From Motilibacter aurantiacus (GTDB lineage Bacteria > Actinomycetota > Actinomycetes > Motilibacterales > Motilibacteraceae): a stretch of 64,000 nt of DNA. The notes under the pieces are model-generated. The model was not told the origin of the DNA. It made no database searches and worked only from the letters and a program-made list of their open reading frames with translations. This document shows, piece after piece, positions 17,802 to 25,371 of this stretch (within the stretch, counting starts at the first letter, position 1; the number at the start of each line of letters is the position of its first letter). The position numbers and the translations under genes were made by a program. The stretch spans positions 90,863 through 154,862 of the forward strand of contig NZ_JAANNO010000005.1 of the NCBI RefSeq assembly GCF_011250645.1. Reading direction: 5' to 3'.

Positions 17802-17821
17802 GGCGATACCGTAACCGCGTG
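17799..17821. promoter_or_regulatory. Mirror-symmetric bidirectional promoter for leaderless dapE and dapD
   Basis: TACCGT at 17807-17812 is a plus-strand TANNNT hexamer 6 nt before the dapD GTG (17819). TACGGT on the minus strand covers 17813-17808 and lies 6 nt before the dapE GTG (17801). The two hexamers overlap by five base pairs, and start codons and hexamers are symmetric about base 17810. There is no room for a leader or ribosome binding site on either side. Confidence 0.7.
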
Positions 17822-18799
17822 ACCGAGGCACCTGGGCCCGTGGCCATCGCTGCGGACGAGACGACACGCAAGGCGTGGGGCTGGGGCCTCGCGACGTCGA
17901 CGTACGAGGGGGTCACGCTCGACACGTGGTTCCCGGCGCCCGCGCTGGGCGAGCCGACCGACGAGCACGACGGCGGTCACACCGCCGACCAGCTGCGCCG
18001 GCTGGTGGGCGACGACGCGGACCGCGGCGTACGCCTCGACACCGTGCGCCGGGTGATCGACCTAGACGCCCCGCCCGTGGACGCGTCAGACGCGTACCTC
18101 CGGCTCCACCTGCTCTCGCACCGGCTCGTGCGGCCCAACGACGTCAACCTCGACGGGCTGTTCGGCATCCTCGCCAACGTCGTGTGGACCGAGTCCGGCC
18201 CCTGCTCGCCCGACGGCTTCGAGGAGACGCGGCTCCGGCTGCTGGCCGCGGGCCGCAAGGCGCACGTGCGCGGCGTCGACAAGTTCCCGCAGATGACCGA
18301 CTACGTCGTGCCGGCGGGCGTGCGGATCGCGGACGCCTCGCGGGTACGCCTCGGCGCGCACCTCGCGGCCGGCACCACGGTCATGCACGAGGGTTTCGTG
18401 AACTTCAACGCCGGGACCCTGGGCGCCTCGATGGTCGAGGGCCGGGTCAGCCAGGGCGTGGTCGTCGGCGACGGGTCGGACGTGGGCGGCGGGGCCTCGA
18501 TCATGGGCACGCTGTCCGGCGGCGGCACCGAGAAGATCACGATCGGCGAGCGCTGCCTGCTCGGGGCCAACTCCGGGCTGGGCATCTCGCTCGGCGACGA
18601 GTCGGTCGTCGAGGCCGGCCTCTACGTCACGGCAGGCACGAAGGTCACGCTGCCGGACAGCTCGGTCGTCAAGGCGCGCGAGCTCTCGTCCCGCAAGGGC
18701 ATCCTCCTGCGCCGCAACAGCGTCAGCGGCGCCGTCGAGGCCGTCGCCCGCACCGGCAGCTGGGGCGGGCTCAACGAGGCGCTGCACGCCAACGACTGA
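17819..18799 (+). CDS. dapD: Tetrahydrodipicolinate N-succinyltransferase (actinobacterial type)
   Basis: A 326-residue left-handed beta-helix acyltransferase that succinylates tetrahydrodipicolinate in the diaminopimelate pathway. It is of the long actinobacterial class: an N-terminal domain (to about residue 150), then hexapeptide repeats around [28 protein letters not shown] and [14 protein letters not shown]. The GTG at 17819 has a -10 hexamer 6 nt upstream. dapE, encoding the step after the next, is divergent. Rv1201c is the orthologue. A strong terminator follows. Confidence 0.95.
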   Translation: MTEAPGPVAIAADETTRKAWGWGLATSTYEGVTLDTWFPAPALGEPTDEHDGGHTADQLRRLVGDDADRGVRLDTVRRVIDLDAPPVDASDAYLRLHLLSHRLVRPNDVNLDGLFGILANVVWTESGPCSPDGFEETRLRLLAAGRKAHVRGVDKFPQMTDYVVPAGVRIADASRVRLGAHLAAGTTVMHEGFVNFNAGTLGASMVEGRVSQGVVVGDGSDVGGGASIMGTLSGGGTEKITIGERCLLGANSGLGISLGDESVVEAGLYVTAGTKVTLPDSSVVKARELSSRKGILLRRNSVSGAVEAVARTGSWGGLNEALHAND

Positions 18800-18822
18800 C
18801 GCCGCCTGGGCGCACGCACGAC

Positions 18823-18864
18823 AGCGCCCCTGTCCCGCCACCTCGGTGGCACGACAGGGGCGCT
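18823..18864. terminator. Bidirectional terminator between dapD and yceI
   Basis: AGCGCCCCTGTC (18823-18834) pairs perfectly with GACAGGGGCGCT (18853-18864); the loop itself holds a GCCACC/GGTGGC stem. It is 23 nt after the dapD stop and 23 nt after the yceI stop, so it can serve both convergent genes. There is no T-tract, as is common in actinomycetes. Confidence 0.8.
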
Positions 18865-18886
18865 GCTTCCGTGCGGCGCGGAAGCG

Positions 18887-19471
18887 TCAGGCGGCCGGCG
18901 CGTTCTTGACGGCCGAGATGTCGAACTCGAGGACGATCTTGTCGCTGACGAGCACGCCGCCGGTCTCGAGCGCGGCGTTGTAGGTCAGGCCCCAGTCCGA
19001 GCGCTTGATCGTGGTCTTGCCCTCGAAGCCGGCGCGCAGGTTGCCGAACGGGTCCTTCGCCGAGCCGGTGAACTCGAAGTCGACGGCGACGGGGCGGGTG
19101 ACGCCCTTGATGGTCAGGTCGCCGTGCAGGCGGTAGCTCTCGTCGCCGAGCGCCTCGGCGGAGGTGCTGGTGAAGGTGATGGTCGGGTAGGCGTCGGCCT
19201 CGAAGAAGTCGCCGGTCCGCAGGTGCTCGTCGCGCTGCGCCTGGTTCGTGTCGACGCTCGCGACCTGGATGGTGATCTGCGCGGTCGACGCGGCCGGGTT
19301 GGCGGCGTCGAGGTGCGCGCTGCCCTCGAACTCGCCGAAGTGGCCGCGGACCTTCGTGACCATCGCGTGGCGGGCGACGAAGCCGACGCGGCTGTGGGCG
19401 GCGTCGATCGTGTAGTCGCCGGTCAGGTCCTCGATGGCCGAGGTGGGGGCGTCGAACTCGGTGGCGGTCAT
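18887..19471 (-). CDS. YceI family lipid-binding protein
   Basis: A 194-residue lipocalin-like protein of the YceI family, whose members bind long-chain isoprenoids. Conserved stretches are GDYTIDAAHSRVGFVARHAM, FEADAYPTITFTSTS, GDLTIKGVTRPV and KTTIKRSDWGLTYN. It has no signal peptide, so it is cytoplasmic, unlike E. coli YceI. The ATG at 19471 has AGGAGG upstream. A promoter and two palindromes lie before it, suggesting repressor control. Confidence 0.9.
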   Translation of the reverse strand: MTATEFDAPTSAIEDLTGDYTIDAAHSRVGFVARHAMVTKVRGHFGEFEGSAHLDAANPAASTAQITIQVASVDTNQAQRDEHLRTGDFFEADAYPTITFTSTSAEALGDESYRLHGDLTIKGVTRPVAVDFEFTGSAKDPFGNLRAGFEGKTTIKRSDWGLTYNAALETGGVLVSDKIVLEFDISAVKNAPAA

Positions 19472-19510
19472 GTCTGCTCCTCCTGAGGAAGCTGTCTCGG
19501 CCGGCGCCGA

Positions 19511-19527
19511 TGCGGACGATGTCCGCA
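19511..19527. promoter_or_regulatory. Palindrome in the yceI leader
   Basis: TGCGGAC-GAT-GTCCGCA is a perfect inverted repeat with 7-bp arms in the untranslated leader of yceI. It may be a second operator or an mRNA hairpin. Confidence 0.4.
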
Positions 19528-19552
19528 CTTCGTTGCTCCGGCAACTACGCTG

Positions 19553-19584
19553 ACGGTACACCGAACGAGGTTGAGCTTTCAACC
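19553..19584 (-). promoter_or_regulatory. yceI promoter with MarR-like operator over the -35
   Basis: On the minus strand TTGAAA (19582-19577) and TACCGT (19558-19553) are separated by 18 bp. The palindrome GGTTGA-GCTT-TCAACC (19569-19584) covers the -35. TTGA/TCAA arms of this kind are typical of MarR-family binding sites. Confidence 0.5.
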
Positions 19585-19658
19585 ATTCCCGGGGCAGATT
19601 ACGCCGTCCGCGTGGCGGCGCGGGAACGCGCCCGCGGTCGGGCACAGTTGCGAACGAC

Positions 19659-20777
19659 GTGCCGCCTCCCACCCGCCGACCGCCCCGACCCGCGTCCTCG
19701 ACGCGCGGCGGAGCCGGCCCGCGTACGCCCGCGGCCCGGCCCGGACGGCCTGCGACCGGGGAGTCGCGCCCCCGCAAGCCGCCGGCGCGCCGCCCGGCCG
19801 CGCACAGGGACACCCGTTGGGGCTGGGCGGCCGTGCTGCTCGGCCTGGGCGTCGCCGTGACGCTGCTCGCCCGCAACCTGCTGGACTGGCTGCCCGACGA
19901 TCTCCCGCTGATCCCCGGCGACAAGCCGTGCCAGGTCGTCCGGGACGGGGAGACCGTGCTCAGCCTGGAGCTGGACCAGGCCGCCAACGCCTCCACGATC
20001 GCCGGCGTCGGCCTGCGCGAGGGGATGAGCCGGCGGGCCGTCACGGTGGCGCTCGCGACGGCGATGCAGGAGTCCGGGCTGCGCAACCTCGACCACGGCG
20101 ACCGGGACTCGCTCGGGCTCTTCCAGCAGCGGCCGTCGCAGGGCTGGGGCAGCGCCAAGCAGGTGCGCGACCCGGTGTACGCCGCCGGCAAGTTCTACGC
20201 CGGGCTGCGCGACGTGGTCGGCTGGCAGCGGATGCCGCTGACCCGGGCGGCGCAGGCCGTCCAGCGCAGCGGCTTCCCCGACGCGTACGCGAAGCACGAG
20301 GACGACGCCGCCGCGCTCTCGCTGGCCCTCACCGGCTCGGCGGAGGGAGCGCTCACCTGCGAGGTCGCGCTGCGCGACGTACGCCGCGAGGGGCTGGGCC
20401 GCTCCGGCCTCACGCCGCGCGCCGCCGCGGTCCGTACGCAGGTCGAGCGCGTGTTCGGGCGCCAGTCGCTCGGCGGCTTCGCCCCGGGCGGCGTCTCCAC
20501 CGGCCACATGGAGGGGTCCGCCCACTACGAGGGGCGGGCGCTCGACGTGTTCTTCCGCCCCGCGTCCCGGGCGAACCAGCGCAGCGGATGGGCGGTGGCG
20601 CACTGGCTGGTGACGCACGCCCGGCAGCTGCACGTCGCGACCGTGATCTACGACGACCAGATCTGGACCGCGCGCCGCTCGGACGAGGGCTGGCGGCCGT
20701 ACCGCACGTCGGACCCGTCGAACGACATCCTCCAGCACCGCGACCACGTCCACGTCGACGTCTCCCGCGGGACGTGA
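19659..20777 (+). CDS. Membrane-anchored protein with lysozyme-like region and LAS-type C-terminal domain
   Basis: A 372-residue type II membrane protein. An Arg/Pro-rich cytoplasmic tail (1-52) precedes one membrane helix (WAAVLLGLGVAVTLLA). Residues about 110-165 (ATAMQESGLRNLDHGDRDSLGLFQQR) look like a transglycosylase/lysozyme-type active region. The C-terminal domain has SAHYEGRALDVF and HVHVDV, the SxHxxGxAxD and HxH zinc pattern of LAS/M15 metallopeptidases; it resembles the ARB-07466-like C-terminal domain. A cell-wall role is likely by inference. The next gene is a paralogue of the C-terminal half. Confidence 0.75.
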   Translation: MPPPTRRPPRPASSTRGGAGPRTPAARPGRPATGESRPRKPPARRPAAHRDTRWGWAAVLLGLGVAVTLLARNLLDWLPDDLPLIPGDKPCQVVRDGETVLSLELDQAANASTIAGVGLREGMSRRAVTVALATAMQESGLRNLDHGDRDSLGLFQQRPSQGWGSAKQVRDPVYAAGKFYAGLRDVVGWQRMPLTRAAQAVQRSGFPDAYAKHEDDAAALSLALTGSAEGALTCEVALRDVRREGLGRSGLTPRAAAVRTQVERVFGRQSLGGFAPGGVSTGHMEGSAHYEGRALDVFFRPASRANQRSGWAVAHWLVTHARQLHVATVIYDDQIWTARRSDEGWRPYRTSDPSNDILQHRDHVHVDVSRGT

Positions 20778-20835
20778 CGGCCTGCCCGGCGCGAGCGGGA
20801 GGAACGTCGCGCCCGCGCGGGTAGTTGAGCAGGCG

Positions 20836-21648
20836 ATGACCGGAACCGCCCGATTCTGCGCACTCGCCCTGGCGGCCGCGGCCCTCGTCTCCGCGTGCAC
20901 CGACGGGTCGAGCACGCCCTCGGCGGCCGCCCCGCCCTCGGCTGCTCCCGAGCCGGCGGTCGAGCCCTACGCACCACCACCGCCGTGCACGCTCGCGCTC
21001 CCGGCGGGGCGCACCGTCCCCCTGGAGGCGGCGCAGGCGCAGCGGCTCACCGACGCGGTCGCCCGCTCGCTACGCGACGGCTCGGGTGGCCTGGCCGCCC
21101 GGCGGGCGGTCGCCACCGCGGTCCCCGTGCTCGGGGCCGACAGCGCGGCGGCCGTGCGCGCGCTGCAGCGCCCTGCGGGGCTGGCCTGCACCGCCGAGCG
21201 CGACTACAGCCTGCGTGACGAGAAGCTGACCGCCAACGGGCTGACCCCGCGTGGGGCACGGCTGCAGCGCGCCGTCCGCGCCGCGTTCGGCCCATTGCCG
21301 ATGGGCGGGTTCGCGGCCGGCGGCGTCTCCAGCGGGCACGTGGACAACAGCGCGCACTACGAGGGCCGGGCCATCGACGTCTTCCTCACCCCGCGCAGCG
21401 CCGAGCAGACGCGGCGCGGCTGGGTGCTCGCGCACTGGCTGGTCGCGCACGCCGAGCCGCTGGACCTGCTGTCGGTGATCTGGTCCGACCGGATCTGGAC
21501 GGTGTGGGCCGGGTCGGCGGGCTGGCGGGAGTACGTCCACCCGAGCGGCAACACGACCAACCCCACGCTGCGGCACCTCGACCACGTCCACACGGCCGTC
21601 GTCGGGGCGCCGCGTCGGCGCGGGCCGTCGCCGGCCCCGACGGGCTGA
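20836..21648 (+). CDS. Lipoprotein with LAS-type C-terminal domain
   Basis: A 270-residue putative lipoprotein. The N-terminal signal ends in the lipobox LVSAC, with Cys21 as lipidation site, followed by a Ser/Pro/Ala-rich linker. The C-terminal part repeats the domain of the preceding gene: GLTPRGARLQRAVRAAFG, SAHYEGRAIDVF (SxHxxGxAxD) and DHVHTAV (HxH). The lysozyme-like region is absent. The pair lie 58 bp apart on one strand and probably arose by duplication. Function unknown; a cell-wall metallopeptidase-like fold is the best reading. Confidence 0.75.
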   Translation: MTGTARFCALALAAAALVSACTDGSSTPSAAAPPSAAPEPAVEPYAPPPPCTLALPAGRTVPLEAAQAQRLTDAVARSLRDGSGGLAARRAVATAVPVLGADSAAAVRALQRPAGLACTAERDYSLRDEKLTANGLTPRGARLQRAVRAAFGPLPMGGFAAGGVSSGHVDNSAHYEGRAIDVFLTPRSAEQTRRGWVLAHWLVAHAEPLDLLSVIWSDRIWTVWAGSAGWREYVHPSGNTTNPTLRHLDHVHTAVVGAPRRRGPSPAPTG

Positions 21649-21664
21649 GCGCGGCCGCCGGCGG

Positions 21665-22150
21665 TCAGTCCGGTCGGTAGCGGACGCGGTACATCCACCC
21701 GCAGCGGCCGGCGAGGGCCACGAGGTAGCCCAGCAGCAGCACCACGAACGTCCACGGGAGCCGCTGCCCGTCCGATCGCGCGGCCTGGGTGCTCAGCACC
21801 GTGAGGCCCGCGAGGAGAAGGAGTGTCGCCGCCCCGATCCAGAGCACGTCCGACCGGAGCCGTGTGCGCAGGGCCGGCACGTTGGCGGCGGATGTCCAGT
21901 GGTCGGTGTGCGGGACGTTGACGTACGTCAGCGGGATCCGGCGCACCAGCGCCGCGAGGCCGGTGAACAGCGCCGCCAGAGCCGCGCCACCCAGCGCCGC
22001 AGCGGTCACGAGACCGGCACGCGACCCCCAGGCGTCCGGCCTCAGGTCCGCACCCCAGTGGGTCGGCACCCGGTCCGGCAGCACGGCGGCGCTCCAGGCC
22101 ACCGCCGCGGCATGCGCGAGGGCGGAGACCAGGAACGCCAGACGGGGCAC
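21665..22150 (-). CDS. DUF1648-type membrane protein
   Basis: A 161-residue integral membrane protein with about four hydrophobic segments (near residues 5-22, 45-68, 103-122 and 130-150). LPDRVPTHWGADLRPDAWGS is the DUF1648 signature, also found in SdpI-type immunity proteins. No bacteriocin gene is nearby, so the immunity role cannot be claimed. It starts with GTG and has no clear ribosome binding site. Confidence 0.7.
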   Translation of the reverse strand: MPRLAFLVSALAHAAAVAWSAAVLPDRVPTHWGADLRPDAWGSRAGLVTAAALGGAALAALFTGLAALVRRIPLTYVNVPHTDHWTSAANVPALRTRLRSDVLWIGAATLLLLAGLTVLSTQAARSDGQRLPWTFVVLLLGYLVALAGRCGWMYRVRYRPD

Positions 22151-22542
22151 CGGGCGAGCTTCTCATCGGCGTGCGGGTCCTTCTCCGGTGGCCGGGTCAG
22201 CGGCGGCGTGCCACCGCGGCTGCGGTCCACCGAGTGCCGGGCACGCGGCCAGGCCTGCCGGGGACGGGACCGGAACAGGCCGGGGCGCCGCGGGCGTGCT
22301 CGACCAGCCACTTGTCCTCGTGCACGGTCCGGTCATGTCGCTACGTGGCGACGTCAGCTCCGCGCCTCGACCCGTTGATCGAGGGCCGTCGTGCCGGCAC
22401 CCGGGCTCGAGTCGCGCCGCTCGGCTCGACCGGTCAGGCACCGGCCTCGCGGGCCCGGATGCCGCCGGCCCGACACCCTGCATCCGGTGCCGTCCTCCCG
22501 ACCCCGGATGCAGGATGACAGCGGCGTCCTGCCGACCGGCTC
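22151..22542. other. Non-coding interval of 392 bp
   Basis: This stretch lies between the starts of the DUF1648 gene and the stop of the SDR gene. I find no frame with homology, ribosome binding site and good length, and no tRNA-like fold. The only clear structure is the terminator hairpin at 22477-22514. It must also hold the DUF1648 promoter, which I cannot pinpoint. Confidence 0.5.
22477..22514 (-). terminator. Terminator hairpin of the SDR gene
   Basis: CCTGCATCCGG (22477-22487) and CCGGATGCAGG (22504-22514) form a perfect 11-bp stem with a 16-nt loop, 28 nt after the SDR stop on the minus strand. Confidence 0.7.
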
Positions 22543-23454
22543 CTACGTCAGCGGCTGCCCCCCGGTCACGCCGAGCACCTCGGCGGTGACGTAGCTCGAC
22601 TCCTGCGAGGCGAAGAACACGTACGCGGGCGCGAGCTCGGCGGGCTGGCCGGCGCGGCCCATGGGCGTCTGCTCACCGAACGACTCCACCTTCTCCTCCG
22701 GCATGGTGGCCGGGATGAGCGGCGTCCAGATGGGGCCGGGGGCGACCGCGTTCACCCGGATCCCCTTCTCCGCGAGCATCTGGCCCAGGCCCTTGGTGAA
22801 GTTGACGATCCCGGCCTTCGTCGTCGCGTAGTCGAGCAGCGGGGGCGAGGGCTGGGACGCCTGGATCGACGCGGTGTTGATGATGGCTGAACCTGGCTTC
22901 AGGTGCGGGATGGCCATCTTCGACAGCCAGAACATCGCGTAGAGGTTCGTCTTCATCACCCGGTCGAACTGCTCGGTGGTGATGTCCTCGATGCCACCGG
23001 GCTGCGCCATCTGGTACGCCGCGTTGTTCACCAGGACGTCGATCCCGCCGAGCTGCTCGACGGCGGTGTCGATCACCGTCCGGCACTGCGCCTCCTCGCG
23101 CAGGTCCCCGGGGCAGGTGACGGCCTTTCGGCCGGCGCTCTCGATCAGGCGCACGGTCTCCCGGGCGTCGTCCTCCTCGGTCTCCAGGTACGCGATCAGC
23201 ACGTCGGCGCCCTCGCGGGCGAACGCGAGCGCGACGGCACGACCGATGCCGGAGTCACCGCCGGTGATGATCGCCTTCTTGCCCTCGAGCTTGCCGGTGC
23301 CGCGGTAGGTCTCCTCGCCGTGGTCCGGCTTCTCCTCCATGGCCCCGGTCGTCGAGCCGCTGCCGCCGGGCGACTCGATCTGCTCGCCCCCCGATTGCGG
23401 CTGCTGGTACTGCTGGGTGGGGTCCTGCGGTGCGTGCTGGTCCTGCTGGCTCAC
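22543..23454 (-). CDS. Short-chain dehydrogenase/reductase (general stress protein 39-like)
   Basis: A 303-residue NAD(P)-dependent oxidoreductase of the classical SDR type. The first 50 residues are a Gln/Gly-rich extension typical of the YhdF/Gsp39 subgroup (ending GEETYRGTGKLEGKKA). The cofactor motif is TGGDSGIGRA; NNAA, the catalytic Ser in NTASIQ and YATTK complete the active site. The substrate is unknown; relatives respond to general stress. GAGGAG lies 6-8 nt before the GTG start. Confidence 0.9.
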   Translation of the reverse strand: MSQQDQHAPQDPTQQYQQPQSGGEQIESPGGSGSTTGAMEEKPDHGEETYRGTGKLEGKKAIITGGDSGIGRAVALAFAREGADVLIAYLETEEDDARETVRLIESAGRKAVTCPGDLREEAQCRTVIDTAVEQLGGIDVLVNNAAYQMAQPGGIEDITTEQFDRVMKTNLYAMFWLSKMAIPHLKPGSAIINTASIQASQPSPPLLDYATTKAGIVNFTKGLGQMLAEKGIRVNAVAPGPIWTPLIPATMPEEKVESFGEQTPMGRAGQPAELAPAYVFFASQESSYVTAEVLGVTGGQPLT

Positions 23455-23539
23455 GGAAGGCTCTCCTCGTCGTCTGCATCCCTCAGGCGCAGCCCTGCCT
23501 ACCCATCCACACCGGGATGACCCCGGGCAATCGCGACGT

Positions 23540-23730
23540 GGGCGTCAGGAGGCCGGCGATCGTGATCCCGCACACGGAGCCGGTCGCGCCGAGGGGGACG
23601 ACGGCGACCCCGCCCGGCTGCTCGACGACGTCGTACGTCGCGCCTGTCTGCCCCATGCGTACGACGTCGCGGCGCACCGCGATCTTCTCGCCCTCGAGGG
23701 CGATGCGGGAGCGAGCGTCTCGTCGGCCAT
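23540..23730 (-). pseudogene. Nudix-like N-terminal remnant (ADP-ribose pyrophosphatase type), candidate
   Basis: Reading from an ATG at 23730 the frame gives MADETLAP; a shift of frame then gives IALEGEKIAVRRDVVRMG followed by DVVEQPGGVAVVPL. This pattern (VRRD-V-M, then VEHPGAVAVV) is how actinobacterial ADP-ribose pyrophosphatases begin, but the RQYR segment and the Nudix box GX5EX7REUXEEXGU are absent. I read it as a truncated, frameshifted gene start. The assignment rests on about 45 residues and is tentative. Confidence 0.35.
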
Positions 23731-23765
23731 CTGGGCGCGGTGCCCGCTGGGCACGGGGCCGAACG

Positions 23766-24899
23766 TCAGACCGCCAGCGCCTCCACGCCGCGGCGCACGG
23801 CGTCGTCGGACGCCGTCAGGGCCACCCGCACGTGCTGGGCGCCCGCTGCCCCGTAGAACTCCCCCGGCGTCACGAGCACGCCGCGCTCGGCGCAGGCCCG
23901 CACGGTCTCCCAGCAGTCCTCGCCCCGGGTGGCCCAGAGGTAGAGCCCGGCCTCGGAGGCGTCGACCCGGAAGCCAGCGGCGTTGAGCGCGGCCAGCAGC
24001 AGCGCGCGGCGGGCCCGGTAGCGCTCCTTCTGCTCGGCGACGTGCGCGTCGTCGGCGAGCGCTGCAGCGGCGGCCGCCTGCACGGGCGCCGGCAGCATCA
24101 TCCCGGCGTGCTTGCGGGTATCCAGCAGCCGGGCCACCAGCGACGGGTCGCCAACGACGAACCCCGCGCGATAGCCGGCGAAGTTGCTCCGCTTGCTCAG
24201 CGAGTGGACGGCGAGCAGCCCGTCGTGCGACCCCCCGCACACGTCCGGGTGCAGGATGGAGACCGGCGCGGTGCCCTCCCAGCCGAGCTCGATGTAGCAC
24301 TCGTCGGACGCCACGACCACGCCGCGCTCACGCGCCCAGGAGACGATCTTGCGCAGGTGCTCGACGGGCAGCACTCGGCCCGTCGGGTTGGCCGGCGAGT
24401 TGACCCACAGGAGGGACACCCGCCCGGGGCCGGCCGCGGTCAGCGAGTCGGTCGCGAACGGCGTGGCGCCCGCGAGCAGCGCGCCCACGGCATAGGTCGG
24501 GTACGCCGCCGCGGGGAGCACGACGGTGTCGCCGGCGCCCAGCCCGAGCAGCGTGGGCAGCCAGGCGACGAGCTCCTTGGAGCCGATCGTCGGCAGCACG
24601 GCCGCCGGGTCGACCCCCGGCACGCCGAGGCAGCGCGACATCCAGCCGACGGCGGCCGAGCGCAGCGCGGACGTGCCGTGCGTCGTCGGGTAGCCGGGTG
24701 AGTCGGCGGCGGCGGCCAACGCCTCGCGGATCACCGCGGGGACCGGGTCCACGGGGGTGCCGACCGAGAGGTCGACGATGCCGGCGTCCCCCGCGGCCTG
24801 CTCCGCCGTGCGCCGGAACGGCACGAGCCGGTCCCAGGGGAAGTCCGGCAGGGCGGGACGGCCCACGGTGGAGCCGGCCACGAGGGAAGCGCCGCTCAA
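23766..24899 (-). CDS. dapC: N-succinyldiaminopimelate aminotransferase
   Basis: A 377-residue class I/II PLP aminotransferase, assigned to the diaminopimelate pathway from VDLSVGTPVDPVP near the start and its position next to a ferredoxin (as Rv1178 beside Rv1177). The PLP lysine is in SLSKRSNFAGYRAGF; NSPANPTG and SDECYIELGW are the other cofactor motifs. The full frame begins with TTG at 24899, directly after the ferredoxin stop; GTG codons at residues 7 and 12 are alternatives. It supplies the substrate that DapE later desuccinylates, completing the pathway with dapD. Confidence 0.92.
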   Translation of the reverse strand: MSGASLVAGSTVGRPALPDFPWDRLVPFRRTAEQAAGDAGIVDLSVGTPVDPVPAVIREALAAAADSPGYPTTHGTSALRSAAVGWMSRCLGVPGVDPAAVLPTIGSKELVAWLPTLLGLGAGDTVVLPAAAYPTYAVGALLAGATPFATDSLTAAGPGRVSLLWVNSPANPTGRVLPVEHLRKIVSWARERGVVVASDECYIELGWEGTAPVSILHPDVCGGSHDGLLAVHSLSKRSNFAGYRAGFVVGDPSLVARLLDTRKHAGMMLPAPVQAAAAAALADDAHVAEQKERYRARRALLLAALNAAGFRVDASEAGLYLWATRGEDCWETVRACAERGVLVTPGEFYGAAGAQHVRVALTASDDAVRRGVEALAV

Positions 24900-25220
24900 C
24901 TACTCGGCCTGCGGGGGCAGGGCGACGATCAGCGGGTGGTCCTTCTCGATCAGGCCCATCTTCGAGGCGCCGCCGGGGGAGCCCAGGTCGGAGAAGAACT
25001 CCACGTTCGCCTTGTAGAAGTCCTTCCACTGGTCCGGCACGTCGTCCTCGTAGAAGATCGCCTCCACGGGGCAGACCGGCTCGCACGCACCGCAGTCGAC
25101 GCACTCGTCGGGGTGGATGTAGAGCATCCGCTCGCCCTCGTAGATGCAGTCGACAGGGCACTCCTCGATGCAGGCCTTGTCCTTCACGTCCACACACGGC
25201 TGGGCGATGACGTACGTCAC
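24900..25220 (-). CDS. fdxA: 7Fe-type bacterial ferredoxin
   Basis: A 106-residue electron carrier. Cysteines in [17 protein letters not shown] and [12 protein letters not shown] fit one 3Fe-4S and one 4Fe-4S cluster, the usual actinobacterial seven-iron type. A C-terminal extension (about 50 residues) follows the cluster domain. GGAGGAGGAG lies upstream of the GTG start. Its stop touches the dapC start, so the two are probably cotranscribed, as fdxC and dapC are in mycobacteria. Its redox partner is not shown by the context. Confidence 0.93.
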   Translation of the reverse strand: MTYVIAQPCVDVKDKACIEECPVDCIYEGERMLYIHPDECVDCGACEPVCPVEAIFYEDDVPDQWKDFYKANVEFFSDLGSPGGASKMGLIEKDHPLIVALPPQAE

Positions 25221-25371
25221 GGGGTGCTCTCCTCCTCCGAGCCCGGCGGGCGGCGGGATGCCCGCGCCGGCCGCACCAGTATCCCGTCAACGCCGCGCGG
25301 GCACACGCATCCCCTCCGTTCTTCCGCGTTCGGGACGTCACATCCGGCGGAGCGGGGCGCCGCGAGCCCGC

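Noticed and set aside
21665-22150. DUF1648 protein as a bacteriocin immunity protein (SdpI-like)
   Set aside because: No toxin or export gene is adjacent, and the protein is shorter than SdpI; the domain alone does not show immunity.
23483-23677. A 64-codon minus-strand frame as an intact small gene
   Set aside because: It starts mid-way through Nudix-like sequence without a ribosome binding site and ends in unrelated residues; it is better read as part of a broken gene.
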